Part shown: positions 24,810-35,063 of the stretch, one piece after another | Layout of the letters: each line of letters begins with the position of its first letter | Numbering within the stretch: position 1 is the stretch's first letter | Assembly (NCBI GenBank): GCA_015499995.1 | Contig: JADNRV010000093.1 | Coordinates: forward strand, 62,001 to 126,000 | Source of the DNA: Flammula alnicola | Lineage: Eukaryota; Basidiomycota; Agaricomycetes; Agaricales; Strophariaceae | Direction of reading: 5' to 3' | DNA length: 64,000 bases | Program-made: the position numbers and the translations under genes | The notes under the pieces: generated by a model | The model's input: only the letters and a program-made list of their open reading frames with translations | What the model was told of the DNA's origin: nothing | Database searches by the model: none

Positions 24810-24817
24810 TATAAAAG
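24810..24817 (+). promoter_or_regulatory. TATA box of second P450
   Basis: TATAAAAG lies 63 bp upstream of the P450 start codon at 24880, a usual distance for a basidiomycete core promoter with a short 5' leader. Confidence 0.55.
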
Positions 24818-24879
24818 CCAGATGACATGGAGGAGGAAAGACCTATTCTATCTCTGATTCTCTGGACATAAGTCCTGCC

Positions 24880-26948
24880 ATGGATTTCTCTGCGAAAATT
24901 GGTTTTATTTTTGCGAGCCTAGTCATCGTGGCTTGTTATATCAAGTTCACTCGAACCAACCACGTTCTTCCTCCAGGGCCCCGAGGCAACTTCTTTTCAG
25001 GTGTGAGAAGCCTGCTTCCTACGACCGAACCATGGAAAACATACGCGGAATGGAGCAAACAGTTCGAAAGTAAGTCAATCTTACCTGCTTCGATCCATAA
25101 CTAACCCTCAGTTCAAATTTACGTCCGCCACAGATCCGGTCATCTCATTCCGAGTGTATAATCGAATCATCATCGTTTTGAATGATGTGAAATCCATACA
25201 TACCCTTCTCGACCAACGCGCTCACATCTATTCCGACCGCCCGTTCTCATGGATGTTCAACGTCATCTGCGGACGTGGCAAAGCTATATTCAACATATCG
25301 TCATTGGATCCTAGGCACCGGATTTACCGCCGTCTACTCCAGGCGGGGTTAGGAGAGCGAGCTACGAAGGAACACTGGCAAACCATGAGGGATGAAACGA
25401 AGATTCTATTGGAAGGCTTCATGAGTTCTCCTGCTGATTGGCAGCAGCATATCAGGAGGTAAGCGTTTCTGTCTCTTTTTTTGCCCTTGTTTGTTGTTTG
25501 ACATGGGTAAACTATAAATTTATAGAAATGCTGCGGCTGTCATCATGAAACTTGCGTTCGGGTATACAATAGAGAGTCTAGACGATCCTTTCATCAAAGT
25601 CGCAGAGGAAAGCTCGAAGATTTCTGGATGGGCCACTGCTCCTGGACGCTGGCAAGTGGATTACTACCCTATACGTACGTTAATTCTTTACCGACCTCAT
25701 TGCCCCTATGCCCATACGTCTGACCGATGTTATTCTAGTTCGATTCATCCCATCTTTCTTCCCTGGAGCCCAATGGAAACGCCAAGGTCTGATATGGCGA
25801 GAGCGTTTGAGGTACTTGTCAGAGGTTCCGCATAATTGGGTCAAGGGACAAATGGTGAGCGCAAATGCGTCCTTCAGTTCATGTTATCCGGCTCATGGAA
25901 AATTGGAGGCAAAAAAACATTATGAAGAATCATTTACTTCTCGCCTCCTACGTCCAGGTGATGGTATAGGGGGTGCGAAGCCTATCAGCGCGGAAGAAGA
26001 GGATATAATTAAGTGGTGTGCTGGTGGGTTGTACGCAGGTGCCGCGGATACCGTACGTGCCCCCAAGTTCGTTCTGACAACTACACATGTTCATGATCCT
26101 CTATTTCCGTGCAGACGGTTTCAGCGCTCATCTCGTTCGTCATGCTCATGGCTTTACATCCGGAGGTGCAGCAAAAGGCGCAGCACGAGCTGGATTCGGT
26201 GTTCAACCAAGATGCCCTATCGGGGTTCATTGAAGCCCCTGACCCTGTTCAGTTAAGCCGCCTCGAATATCTGACTGCCATTATGCAGGAGGTCCTGAGG
26301 TATGCTCCCGTCGGCAACTTAGGTAAGCTTTGCGCCTGAAATTTTAAATATTCGAGAACTATTCTTAACCTCAGTTGCTTATTTATAGCGCTCCCGCACT
26401 GTCTTGTGGAAGACGATGAATATATGGGTTATTGGTTACCGAAGGGAGCCACAGTTATGGCGAACGTATGGTGTGTATCCCAAGTTTCACGGGGGGCTTA
26501 CCCATCATGCACTCGGCTCACCTCGAGGCCTTCCTTCAATCTAGGGCAGTTATGCATGACCACGACGTTTACCCCGACCCGTTCGTTTTCTCTCCGGAGC
26601 GCTTTGTACAAGTGACAAGCACAAGTAATGATGCAGTCAAAAGCGAGACAAAGCAACCGGACCCGAGGCAATTTGCCTTCGGTTTTGGAAGGCGAGCATG
26701 CCCAGGTTGGTGGTATTTCTGTGCTGTTGCAGGCACTGTTCGATATGTATCATGTATCTATTGTTGGTGCAGGCACACATTTCGCGGAGACGGCGACGCT
26801 CTTGAACATGGCCGGTATCCTCGCTCGGTTCCAAATTGACATTTTGCCCTCGTCAAGCTATGACGGAGGGGAGGGTCAAATATACCCCGACACTATCGAA
26901 TTTACGACGGGAATTACAAGGCGAGTTCCTTTATTTGTCAATTCTTGA
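24880..26948 (+). CDS. Cytochrome P450 monooxygenase, copy 2
   Basis: The N-terminal anchor IGFIFASLVIVACYIKF is followed by the hinge LPPGPRGNFFSG. Exons separated by short GT-AG introns give VISFRVYNRIIIVLNDVKS, YSDRPFSWMFNVICGRGKAIF and WCAGGLYAGAADTTVSALISF (I-helix AGAADT). These are followed by ExxR as EVLR in LTAIMQEVLRYAPVGNL, VMANVWAVMHDHDVYPDPFVFSPERF and the heme loop FGFGRRACPGTHFAE, which is split by an intron after CPG. About 510 aa with a complete motif set. The WAVMHD-YPDP segment and CPGTHFAE loop resemble O-methylsterigmatocystin-oxidoreductase-like P450s common in mushrooms; the substrate is unknown. It is not a close paralogue of the P450 at 18.2 kb. Around 25855-25905 it is unclear whether a small intron is present, since the frame is open either way. 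Confidence 0.88.
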
Positions 26949-29281
26949 TTGTAGGTTTCTGATCACCCTTTGAAATGATAGTCACGTCAAACCGTTCCCG
27001 ATACGGATATCACCTCGCCGTCTTCCACAACGAAGCTAAAGGTGTCGTTTCGGGACAGCACTCGGCCAGTCAAGCCAATTTATTTCCGTCTGGCGATCGT
27101 GGACTCGATGTGTCGATATCATAGGCAAAGTCTTTACTTGATGCCGACGAATAATATGCATTGATGAAGAAATTACTGCGGAACGTTTCCATCTCCTACC
27201 GGTCCTGAGAAGTAAGTTAGTTGACAATACTTACAAACGTATCGTATCGCAATATGCCACCAAGTGAGAATGTATGGACAAACGGTCATCTGATCTGAAT
27301 GCGAGTCTTTCGCAGGATGAAGAGGGTGGGTTGCCGCGATTTACGGCATGGCATGTACGACTCATACCAGAGAACGTGAACAAAGGCTATTATGACCCTC
27401 AGTAGCTTCCTGTTGATAGCTTCATCAACCTCAAGTCAAACCCTGGTTCATCTGCGTCGACAGGTTATCTGTACTTCCAGCTGATGTCGTGATGGTAGAT
27501 TGTGATATATTCGCGACATTGGCGTGGCTGCCTCCCACACCAAAATAACCCACGAAATATGGAAGAGTATCAGGTCGATCACTCGCCGTAATTCATGTTC
27601 TTTGGCAGTCCAAGTCGGTTATGACATTGCCGCCACCCCTTCATCGCGCAATATCTCCTGGAACTCCTCGCTAGAAGAACATACATGCAATAGGTATGTC
27701 GTATCATGTTTCAGGCATTGAGGCAAGGGCGCAGGCTGCAGGTAATCTCGTGGCAATGCTGAATCACGAAGGTAATAATTGTTCTAATGGACTCACTGCT
27801 TCCCAAACATGTGAATTGGCACGTATTACCCACCGCAAAGAACATGGAAGGGAGTGAATCCGCTGTTTACTGCGGTGTAATATAGTCAATCGTCACGGGC
27901 GCCTATTTAGGATTATTATATTGGCATCACTTGAAGCTGTAAGCATGCATGCAGCTTTGCAACGTGTGGCCAAAGCAGCCATGCGCATACTGTCCACTGA
28001 TACAAAGGTTCAAAGCAATGAGCTAAATAAAATCTATCTTTACCAATGATGGACAACTTGGTGTAAGCGTTGTCGTAAGTTTCAACATCTCATGACTGAC
28101 AATTCTCACAATTGAGTATGCTTGACGTATTGTTCATGTTCAATTCATTCCTCAGAGGTAAGTGTGTATATAATTATATAGACTACCGGTAGACGCACCG
28201 CATGGGCGTTGGGCGTGGCATCGTAACGTATGTCGCGCATGAGACGTTCCCAAGCCACAACTCGAGCCGGAGCCAGCTGGACGTCCATCTTGATTTTGGT
28301 TTAAGCCGCTGACCGACTCAGCTCGAATAAGGCCCCGCGCTGACGCGCCAATGGCTTGTGGCTTATGGACCTGTTACAACTCTCTACACCCCTTGCCTCT
28401 CAAAAGGCGTGCGGACGTGGCAACCCTTCAAGAATGTCGGTTAAGAACTCGAAGGGAGCGCAGCTCCACATTAAGGGTGGGTATGAACAACTGGACTGGT
28501 GATGCAGGGACCAGGCAAGGAATATGTCATTGTGACAGGCAGAAGGAAGAATGAGGCAAGGAGACGAAAACGTGCCAAAATCGACACGAGGAGTGAACAT
28601 TTGAACTCGGACAAGAGGATACGTATGACGAGAATCGTGGAAAAGGGCAGGAAACGCAGCTACAGGCCAAAGCCATTGGATGCGGTGAAGCGAAGAGACA
28701 AGAATACTTGACAAAAGATGACGGAGACCTTTCCAACTGTCCTTCGACGGGAATTATCTCCGCAGGTCTAGCTGAGCTGGTTTGACGCTTCTTTCGGTTA
28801 TATTTGTCCCGAATTTGGTTTTTTGTTAATGCTGTATATGTATATAAATTGGCGCAAAATGCACATAAAGTATAAAAAAAATGACAAGTGTCGGTGTTGC
28901 CTCGGGGTCAGCTCAAAATGGCGAGCACTTCAAGCTGAGTAGCACATATTATGTCGGCTCATACCCAAAGTAGTGATAAGCCACCGGCTTGAGATACAGT
29001 TAAAGTTCAATCGTGCTCAGGTAAGCCAAACTGCCCAGGGCGCTTATAAGTAATGGGCTGAGCCGAATCATGCTTGCACGGTCCGAAATTGATGGCACGT
29101 TGAGTATTGCGTGTAACGAGTTTGTTTCACTCAGACTCATAACATATGAAATGTCGTCAGTCTGGCATCCTCCACGAGCAATGCACAAGCAATGCATCTA
29201 AGATTCTAAGCGTCCAACAGGAGATAAATAAACCTGAAGATCTATTAAGCGTAAATATGCATAAATACAATCACTCTGTTT
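26949..29281. other. Intergenic, nothing recognised
   Basis: 2.3 kb with only short open frames (70-100 codons at 27.5 and 28.4-28.7 kb) lacking domains. A lysine/arginine-rich plus frame (28499-28711) is probably a shadow of low-complexity DNA. No terminal repeats were found by eye. Confidence 0.4.
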
Positions 29282-30121
29282 CTATTTTGTTCTCGAGAAA
29301 GGGAGTTTGGGTATGATATCTAGTTGTCTCCCCCATACTAGAGTCTGGGTGGATCCGGAAACGATGGGTGGTGGGAGTTCAGTAGGAGAGACACTGGGTT
29401 TAAACCAAAAGTCTGGATAACGACGCTGGATATTGTTCGTGATGAGGGCAACCGCGAGAGCCAACGTAGACGTCAGCAAGACCACCGGCAAGTAGTACCA
29501 TCCCAAATCTCTGATATCTGTATTGCTAACAGCGACGAGGGCGGTAGCAGCTGTACAGACAAGTAATCATTATTCCGTGGAAACCCCACGTCATTTAAAA
29601 AGTTTGACGTACCTGCCGGAGGATGTATGGTCCCGGTGACTTTCATAATCACTCCTAAGGCCGCGCATGTCAGCGAACCGGCCAGCCAGAGTAAGCGCCG
29701 GAATTCTTGTTCTGTTGACAGTAGGTGAAACAGTTTTGTGATACAGATTCCAGTCAGGGCACCGAAAAAGTGACCGCCGATAACTGGTCGAGGTTGTGCT
29801 GCTTCCGCCTTGACTGAACCGTATAGGAGGATCGCGGTACCCGCCTACAGAAACAAAAGGTGAGTGTGTCCCGACATCTGTCATAATCAAAATTTATGAA
29901 CTTACATAACTAGCTATAATGGGAGGAACGCCTCGTTCGCTGAAATAGTGTGCTTGTGCGAAGACAGCTTGTATTACTGAGAGCCCAAGAAAGGTGCCGA
30001 TGAAAGACCAAAGATAGATGACATATTCAGGCTCCTGCTCCGTTGTAGCGGGCTCGGTACGATATCCTAGCCAACGGCTAAGCCATGATGGAAGTCGTGA
30101 AAGTAGACTTTTTGATGACAT
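29282..30121 (-). CDS. HPP-family integral membrane protein, copy 2 (intact)
   Basis: Starts at the ATG at 30121 (MSSKSLLSRLPSWLSRWLGYR). The first exon runs through YVIYLWSFIGTFLGLSVIQAVFAQAHYF and ERGVPPIIASY. The second reads AGTAILLYGSVKAEAAQPRPVIGGHFFGALTGICITKLFHLL, then LLWLAGSLTCAALGVIMKVTGTIHPPA. The third reads ATALVAVSNTDIRDLGWYYLPVVLL, TLALAVALITNNIQRRYPDFWFKP and a divergent tail. The HPP signature IHPPA and about four membrane helices define the family; a transport role is inferred from plant and cyanobacterial members. All three exons join in frame, unlike copy 1, with which it shares about two thirds of residues. Both are on the minus strand about 14 kb apart, so they arose by duplication. 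Confidence 0.85.
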
Positions 30122-30707
30122 TGGTGAAAGTGATATTTCGCTTGGGATCAACAGTGGGTAGGTTCAATTGGTAAAGTATTTCTTTTATATCCGCAGACCT
30201 AACTCGCCTTTCCCGTATGTCCACCACGTTTACCTGCGCTGAGAGGGGCCACTGTGGTTGTGATTCGATGCACAAATCACTCCGAAGGAGAATCCACGAC
30301 TACGCATGGCGACGGTCCCTGCAGGAGCTTCTGTGTATGTGCTTATTCGCGTGGTAAGACACAATCCAAACGGATTGCGCTATGGGCGCCTGCTTAATTG
30401 GCCCCGTCGGCTAAGATCGAAAGGCCTACACAAGTTTTTCGTGCAAAACATTTCCATTCACACAGCTCATGGTTTAACACGGACAACCAGCATAAGTTAT
30501 ATGGACCAGGATTCCGTGAATCCTCGTGTAAAGTGAAATTAATGAACAGCGTCATGAAGACATACGACCTGTATATGGGCGTCGTTCTCCGGAAGGATGT
30601 GCCAACCGACTCCTTGCTGCTCTTTCTGTATTCCCTCCCGCCTCGGTTTTATTCGGATGTTCTTAGAGAGAAGTATGAACCGGGGGCTTGGAGCAATAAT
30701 AGCAGCC
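30122..30707. other. Intergenic with a plus-strand ORF of doubtful reality
   Basis: A 150-codon plus-strand frame (30398-30850) has no recognised domain and overlaps the F-box remnant on the other strand. I therefore treat it as probably non-genic. Confidence 0.35.
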
Positions 30708-30990
30708 TTAGTTGTAAGGCTGCGCGGCTGAAATCGATCGTCGAGTCAAAAAGAGTGCAGATGGTACTTTTACAACCCAGAAATTTGAGTTCACGAAGCC
30801 CAGGCAGAACGTCGTCCAGCCAGACAAGTGGGGATGAATGGCGAGGATAGCCTCATGGAAGAGGAGCCTCCGCGAGATTTTGCGGAAGGACCGACAGACT
30901 AGTGCGCGAGCGAGGAGTGTCTTGGGATCGAAACCAAGATGAACGATGATATTGTGGATGATTATCATTTTCGGTGGGAGGCGCGAAAAC
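30708..30990 (-). pseudogene. F-box gene remnant (N-terminal fragment)
   Basis: The minus strand reads LPPKMIIIHNIIVHLGFDPKTLLARALVCRSFRKISRRLLFHEAIL, a convincing F-box start. It then runs through about 40 unremarkable residues to a stop at 30708. No LRR-like remainder follows, and an upstream ATG (MDTSSLDGF, about 31012) is one frame away. It lies directly beside the GCGTGC-rich repeat region, which may have disrupted its 5' end. Confidence 0.45.
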
Positions 30991-31035
30991 CATCGAGACT
31001 GGACGTATCCATATTATACGGGCAAGAGAAAATTG

Positions 31036-31165
31036 GCGTGCCTTGAGCGTGCACGAGCGTGCACGAGCGTGCCACGCTCAGCACGCTCAGCCCTTTTGGC
31101 GTGCGATGCGTGCGATGTTCAACACGCTCAGCCCTTTTGGCGTGCAATTATCTCTTTTAGCGTGC
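31036..31165. repeat. GCGTGC/GCACGC-rich array 1
   Basis: Closely spaced GCGTGC hexamers with near-identical subrepeats (CACGCTCAGCCCTTTTGGCG occurs twice) and inverted CACGCTCAG units. Confidence 0.6.
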
Positions 31166-31855
31166 TGATACTTATCATCGCATTGTACACATTTAATAGA
31201 GTATAATAAGTTTCTTTGCTATTTTGCCCAAAAGATTGCAGAATTTGTACACAGCACAAGTATACATTTAACAGGTAATACCACATTCAGCCCCTCACAG
31301 CTGAGCGTGATAATATCTGGTAGGCTGTAGCCCATCACTCCTGCCGTACGTCCTCCGATCCGAGGTTGGTGAACAATGGGAATATGACAAGATCCAGGCC
31401 CGCGCCGCCGTTTTCTCCAACCTAGCCTTGCCCGCCCGTAAATACATCCACACCACTGCTACCTGGCTTGTCTGTTTGCGCTGCGAATGAACACGGAATC
31501 AAGTCGATTGCTGAGCTGCAGCAGCTAGTCACCCTGCGAGCGCATGGACCATGGATGAGCAACCTGCCTGAACCGGGCATGTGATAGCAGTGGAGAAAAG
31601 GGATGCTGCAGCCCGCATATGAATGCAAATTGTAGGTAGTAAACTTATATATTACTAGCCTCTAAGAGGCCTGTATAAATACCTTTTACAGAGTACTACT
31701 AAGTCCTACAAAATATTAAGTAAGGAAATAATAATTAGGCCGTGCAAGTTGAATCAGCAAGATAAGCGCACAATAAGCGCTCGAGTCAATCAAGCCGCGT
31801 GGAATGTCCGAGTACATTCCTAACACTTACCACTGGGTGTTATGAGCACCCTGAA
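31166..31855. other. Sequence between GCGTGC arrays, no gene
   Basis: Short open frames only; AT-rich around 31640-31730. Nothing recognised. Confidence 0.4.
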
Positions 31856-32040
31856 GAGCGTGTGAAGCGTTCTGACGAGCGTGCATGAGTTTGCCTAATT
31901 GGCGTGCAAGCGTGCATGAGTTTGCCTGATTGGCGTGCGAGCGTGCGTTGGCGTGCGTCATGACGTGTGAGCGTGCGTGAGCGTGCCACGCTAAAATCTT
32001 TGAAATTCACACGCGTGCATCTGCGTGCATCTGCGTGCTT
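31856..32040. repeat. GCGTGC-rich array 2
   Basis: About a dozen GCGTGC or GAGCGTGC units. A direct repeat GCGTGCATGAGTTTGCCT occurs twice (about 31879 and 31911), and ATCTGCGTGC is repeated near 32030. Confidence 0.6.
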
Positions 32041-32550
32041 ATGCATGTCATATATCATATGTGTTTCTCAAGGCAGGAGCTCACAAAAATCAGATTGGTT
32101 TTAATCTGACGGATATACTCTTGCCACTGTCAAGCTTCTGCTGCACACTGACTTGGTCGCATTCAACACCATACCTTTTGATCTATCTACTTCTTCCTCC
32201 TTGTGGATGTTCTCGGACCTTATTAGTTCTCTAAATGTATCTTCTTATTCCAAGGCAGATATGCTTAGGGATGGCGTACCGGCCAGTCTGCAATGTAAAA
32301 GACTCGGTAATCAATTCATTGATTCTACTTCAAGAGGCCCTTCCCACGGACCGATAATAATGCTTCACTTTCGAAACTATTACCCACGGCATAAGTTTGG
32401 CAGAATACCAATGCCGTTGTCTGAAGTTGCTGAAGCACTAAGATCTCTTGGAGAAATAACAAAAGAGGAGGTAGAGGATAGAATATCTTCACAATTATGC
32501 AGCCACACGTAATAACTTATTTCTTTTTCAAGTACCTTGGTCTATGGATG
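32041..32550. other. Between arrays 2 and 3; unassigned ORF
   Basis: A plus-strand frame 32153-32512 (119 codons, ending ITKEEVEDRISSQLCSHT) is open but has no recognisable family. It could be a remnant of cargo of whatever element carries the arrays. Confidence 0.25.
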
Positions 32551-32620
32551 AGCGTGCATTGGCGTGCATTGGCGTGCCACGCCAAGCACGCCACGCACGC
32601 CACGCACGCTCGTGCACGCG
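32551..32620. repeat. GCGTGC inverted array 3 (hairpin-forming)
   Basis: GAGCGTGC, then GGCGTGC units, then CACGCC and GCACGC units in opposite orientation, ending GCACGCTCGTGCACGC. The array could fold into a long stem. Confidence 0.6.
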
Positions 32621-33032
32621 GATATCCTCTAGCCCATATTATACAATTGAAAGAACGTGAAGGTTAATCCAAGGCATTCGTTGTGCAGGTTTCTCGAGTT
32701 TCAATTAAAAGCATTGGAGCATATCAATTCGATTAAGCGCATGCACTGACGCATTGAGCAGTATTGCTTTGCGGACTTGAACTTGAACTTGGACCAGGAG
32801 AGTGTGGTAAGTAGCATCGAGAATGCGCAAAGAGCAATTGAGAAGAGCGGTGCGAGATTCGTCGTCCACGTTTGCGCCAAGTTCAATCGATCAAAGAATT
32901 CGAGTTGCGTTGGCAGCGGGACACATGCACAGCCACGTGTATCACAATCTATTATCTAATATAATCTTATCATTTCATTGTATGTCAGGCACGTGATTTC
33001 GTCTGGTCATATGATAATGCTCAACCATCACC

Positions 33033-33430
33033 ATGCCTCGCGAAATCATCACACTTCAGCTTGAAGTTGAACTGGGACAATGCGGAAACCAGGTGAGACT
33101 ACATCGCTAGCTGTATTTACTCATACTACGTGCTCCAAGTGGGCTCCGATTATGCGCAGAGCATGGTATCAATCAGCAAGGAATTCTCGAAGAGTGGGCG
33201 ACAGACGGAGGTGATCGAAAAGACGTGTTTTCTATCACGCCGACGACGAGCCATACGTGCCTCGATCTATACTCGTGGATCTGGAACCTAGGGTACGAAA
33301 TGTAGCATCTATATGCGCACCGCAAAGCTGACCGCCCCTCGCACACAGGTCGTAAATAACATCTTCACGTCGCCTTATATATGCGGCAACCCAACATGCG
33401 ATACTGAACGAGATTGAGATGTTGCACGGA
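33033..33430 (+). pseudogene. Broken gamma-tubulin N-terminal fragment
   Basis: Starts MPREIITLQ and, after a short extra segment, GQCGNQ at a GTGAGA donor. The next exon carries VGSD..AEHGINQQGILEEWATDGGDRKDVF and, one frame over, YHADDEPYVPRSILVDLEPR at a GTACGA donor. A third piece gives VVNNIFTSPY and then degenerates. These are the N-terminal exons of gamma-tubulin, the microtubule-nucleating tubulin. Residues equivalent to FWKRLC are missing, a frameshift separates DVF from YHADD, and nothing of the GTP-binding GGTGSG region follows. It is a truncated duplicate; the functional gene must lie elsewhere. Confidence 0.75.
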
Positions 33431-34128
33431 TTTACTGTGCACAGAAGGATGAAGTGACCCACGGAAATCATTTCGTATCCTTTGTTCAAATGAACCACTA
33501 GGGCTTCATGTGCATACAAGGGAGGGGGCGAGGAGGGGCGTGTGATGCAGTCAAACCCCGCCACATTGTCAATCGTTCTTCGGGGTTCACAGAAAAAGAG
33601 TGGTATCTGTGAATGACGGGTTATTGTTCAATGGAACGTGCTGTCCGATGGAAGCATGTAGCAACGTGTAATCGTCTTGAAAGCAGAAAATACAGACACT
33701 ACATGGCATATGTGAATCACCGTCGGGGAAGAGGCATTTCAAATTGTCTGAGCTCGGTGTCAGGTTGATAGGAGGCGCACCACACCAACCATGGACTGTA
33801 GTCGCCACTGATACCGGAAGGATGAAATCGTGAGCGCCCAAGGCGAGTTTTGAATTTATGTTGTTCGCCATCCCCTAATCTAAATTCACGTTTTCCAGCT
33901 CTGTAATAGGGCCCACGACGGCACTGGACTCAGACTCTCTTGCCTACATTTCCAACCTGATCCTAGCCCTAGGAGAAATTTGACGATTTTTGTCCAGAGC
34001 CACGCATTGGAATTTGGAAGCGTGCATATTCGGAATAGAGATTGATGTGAGTGGCATTTAGTCACTAATAGAATAACATGTTTTAACTTGAAGCCCGAAA
34101 TGCATTACAAGAGGTTACAGCGACAAAT
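33431..34128. other. Intergenic or tubulin-relic continuation
   Basis: No further tubulin exon could be identified. A minus-strand frame at 33587-33871 (94 codons) shows no domain. Confidence 0.35.
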
Positions 34129-34609
34129 TCAGAACGTCTTCAACCAATCTCGCACAGCTTTCCTGCATTCCCAAACCTCACTTCCAGCAACTATGCCCAT
34201 ATCTTCGTTGTAGAAAAGGATTAACTTGAGACAATCAATGTACTCGTAGCCGTCGAGGAGAGCGTCAAAGAAGGCGGGGCAGGAGCCAACGTCAGCATTT
34301 GCAACTTCAGGATGATTGATGGCAAAGTGGTTGATGGCGTCACGCGCGGCTTGGTCGGGGGCAAGGGCTCGTGCTAGCTGGATACCGGACCCTGGCACCT
34401 GTGGATGGAAATGACAGATCAATAACGATGCCTCTGGACTTATACTGCGTTGGGCAACATACAGTCTTCTGGACGGCGTCAAGAACACTAGGAGAAATGA
34501 AGAGGTTTCTTAAACGGATCAGAGCATTTGCTGTCTCAGCTCGACCAACCTTCACGTTGACGCTGAGATCATGGAGCTCTTGGTGGATTTTCTGGAGGTT
34601 ATCTGCCAT
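34129..34609 (-). CDS. Small hypothetical protein, two exons
   Basis: The ATG at 34609 opens MADNLQKIHQELHDLSVNVKVGRAETANALIRLRNLFISPSVLDAVQKT. A canonical intron (GTATGT...CAG) follows, and the second exon runs VPGSGIQLARALAPDQAARDAINHF...GYEYIDCLKLILFYNEDMGIVAGSEVWECRKAVRDWLKTF to the stop. About 138 aa, soluble and largely helical. Codon use and clean splicing suggest a real gene. I do not recognise the family. Confidence 0.6.
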
Positions 34610-35063
34610 GGTAGCTGGCGTGTATTGACTTTGGGCGTCTGTGAATGAATGATTCGTGAAGTGATGATGTGATGATGTGAACGTGGGTTGGGGTGAACCG
34701 TCTAAAATGTCTCACGGACGATCAATGTGTGCTGGGGATTCTCCGCGCCATTGGTGTGCCGTTGGTTGCCGCGTACTAGATAACCACGTCTGGTTTTTCT
34801 CCTTTCTTCCGCATCAACAAGGACAGTAGTACAAGGACGGCTTACAATACGCATACACTTCATACATATGTCAATTCACAGAGGTTGTATTCGTAAATCC
34901 GATTCCACTTGTCTCAAATGAACTGCGGAAAATGCCAGTAGTCCAGATTTGCAAAGGATATTGTACAGTTATAATAGATTGAAGAGCGGTATGAATCGTG
35001 ATACAATCTAGGTCTACATACACGCGAATATTACAACCGCCCAGCCCTCCCAGAAAGCAACAC
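34610..35063. other. Intergenic
   Basis: Contains a short GATGATGTG repeat near 34661-34680; otherwise nothing recognised. Confidence 0.45.

Noticed and set aside
18220..26948. A complete secondary-metabolite gene cluster
   Set aside because: Two P450s and an SDR are present, but no backbone synthase, transporter or regulator typical of such clusters; it was kept only as a weak observation.
30398..30850. 150-codon plus-strand ORF resembling a gag-like fragment
   Set aside because: It has no zinc knuckle or known motif and overlaps a convincing F-box fragment on the other strand.
31009..32644. CRISPR-like interpretation of the GCGTGC arrays
   Set aside because: Units are hexamers without regular spacers, and the genome is eukaryotic.
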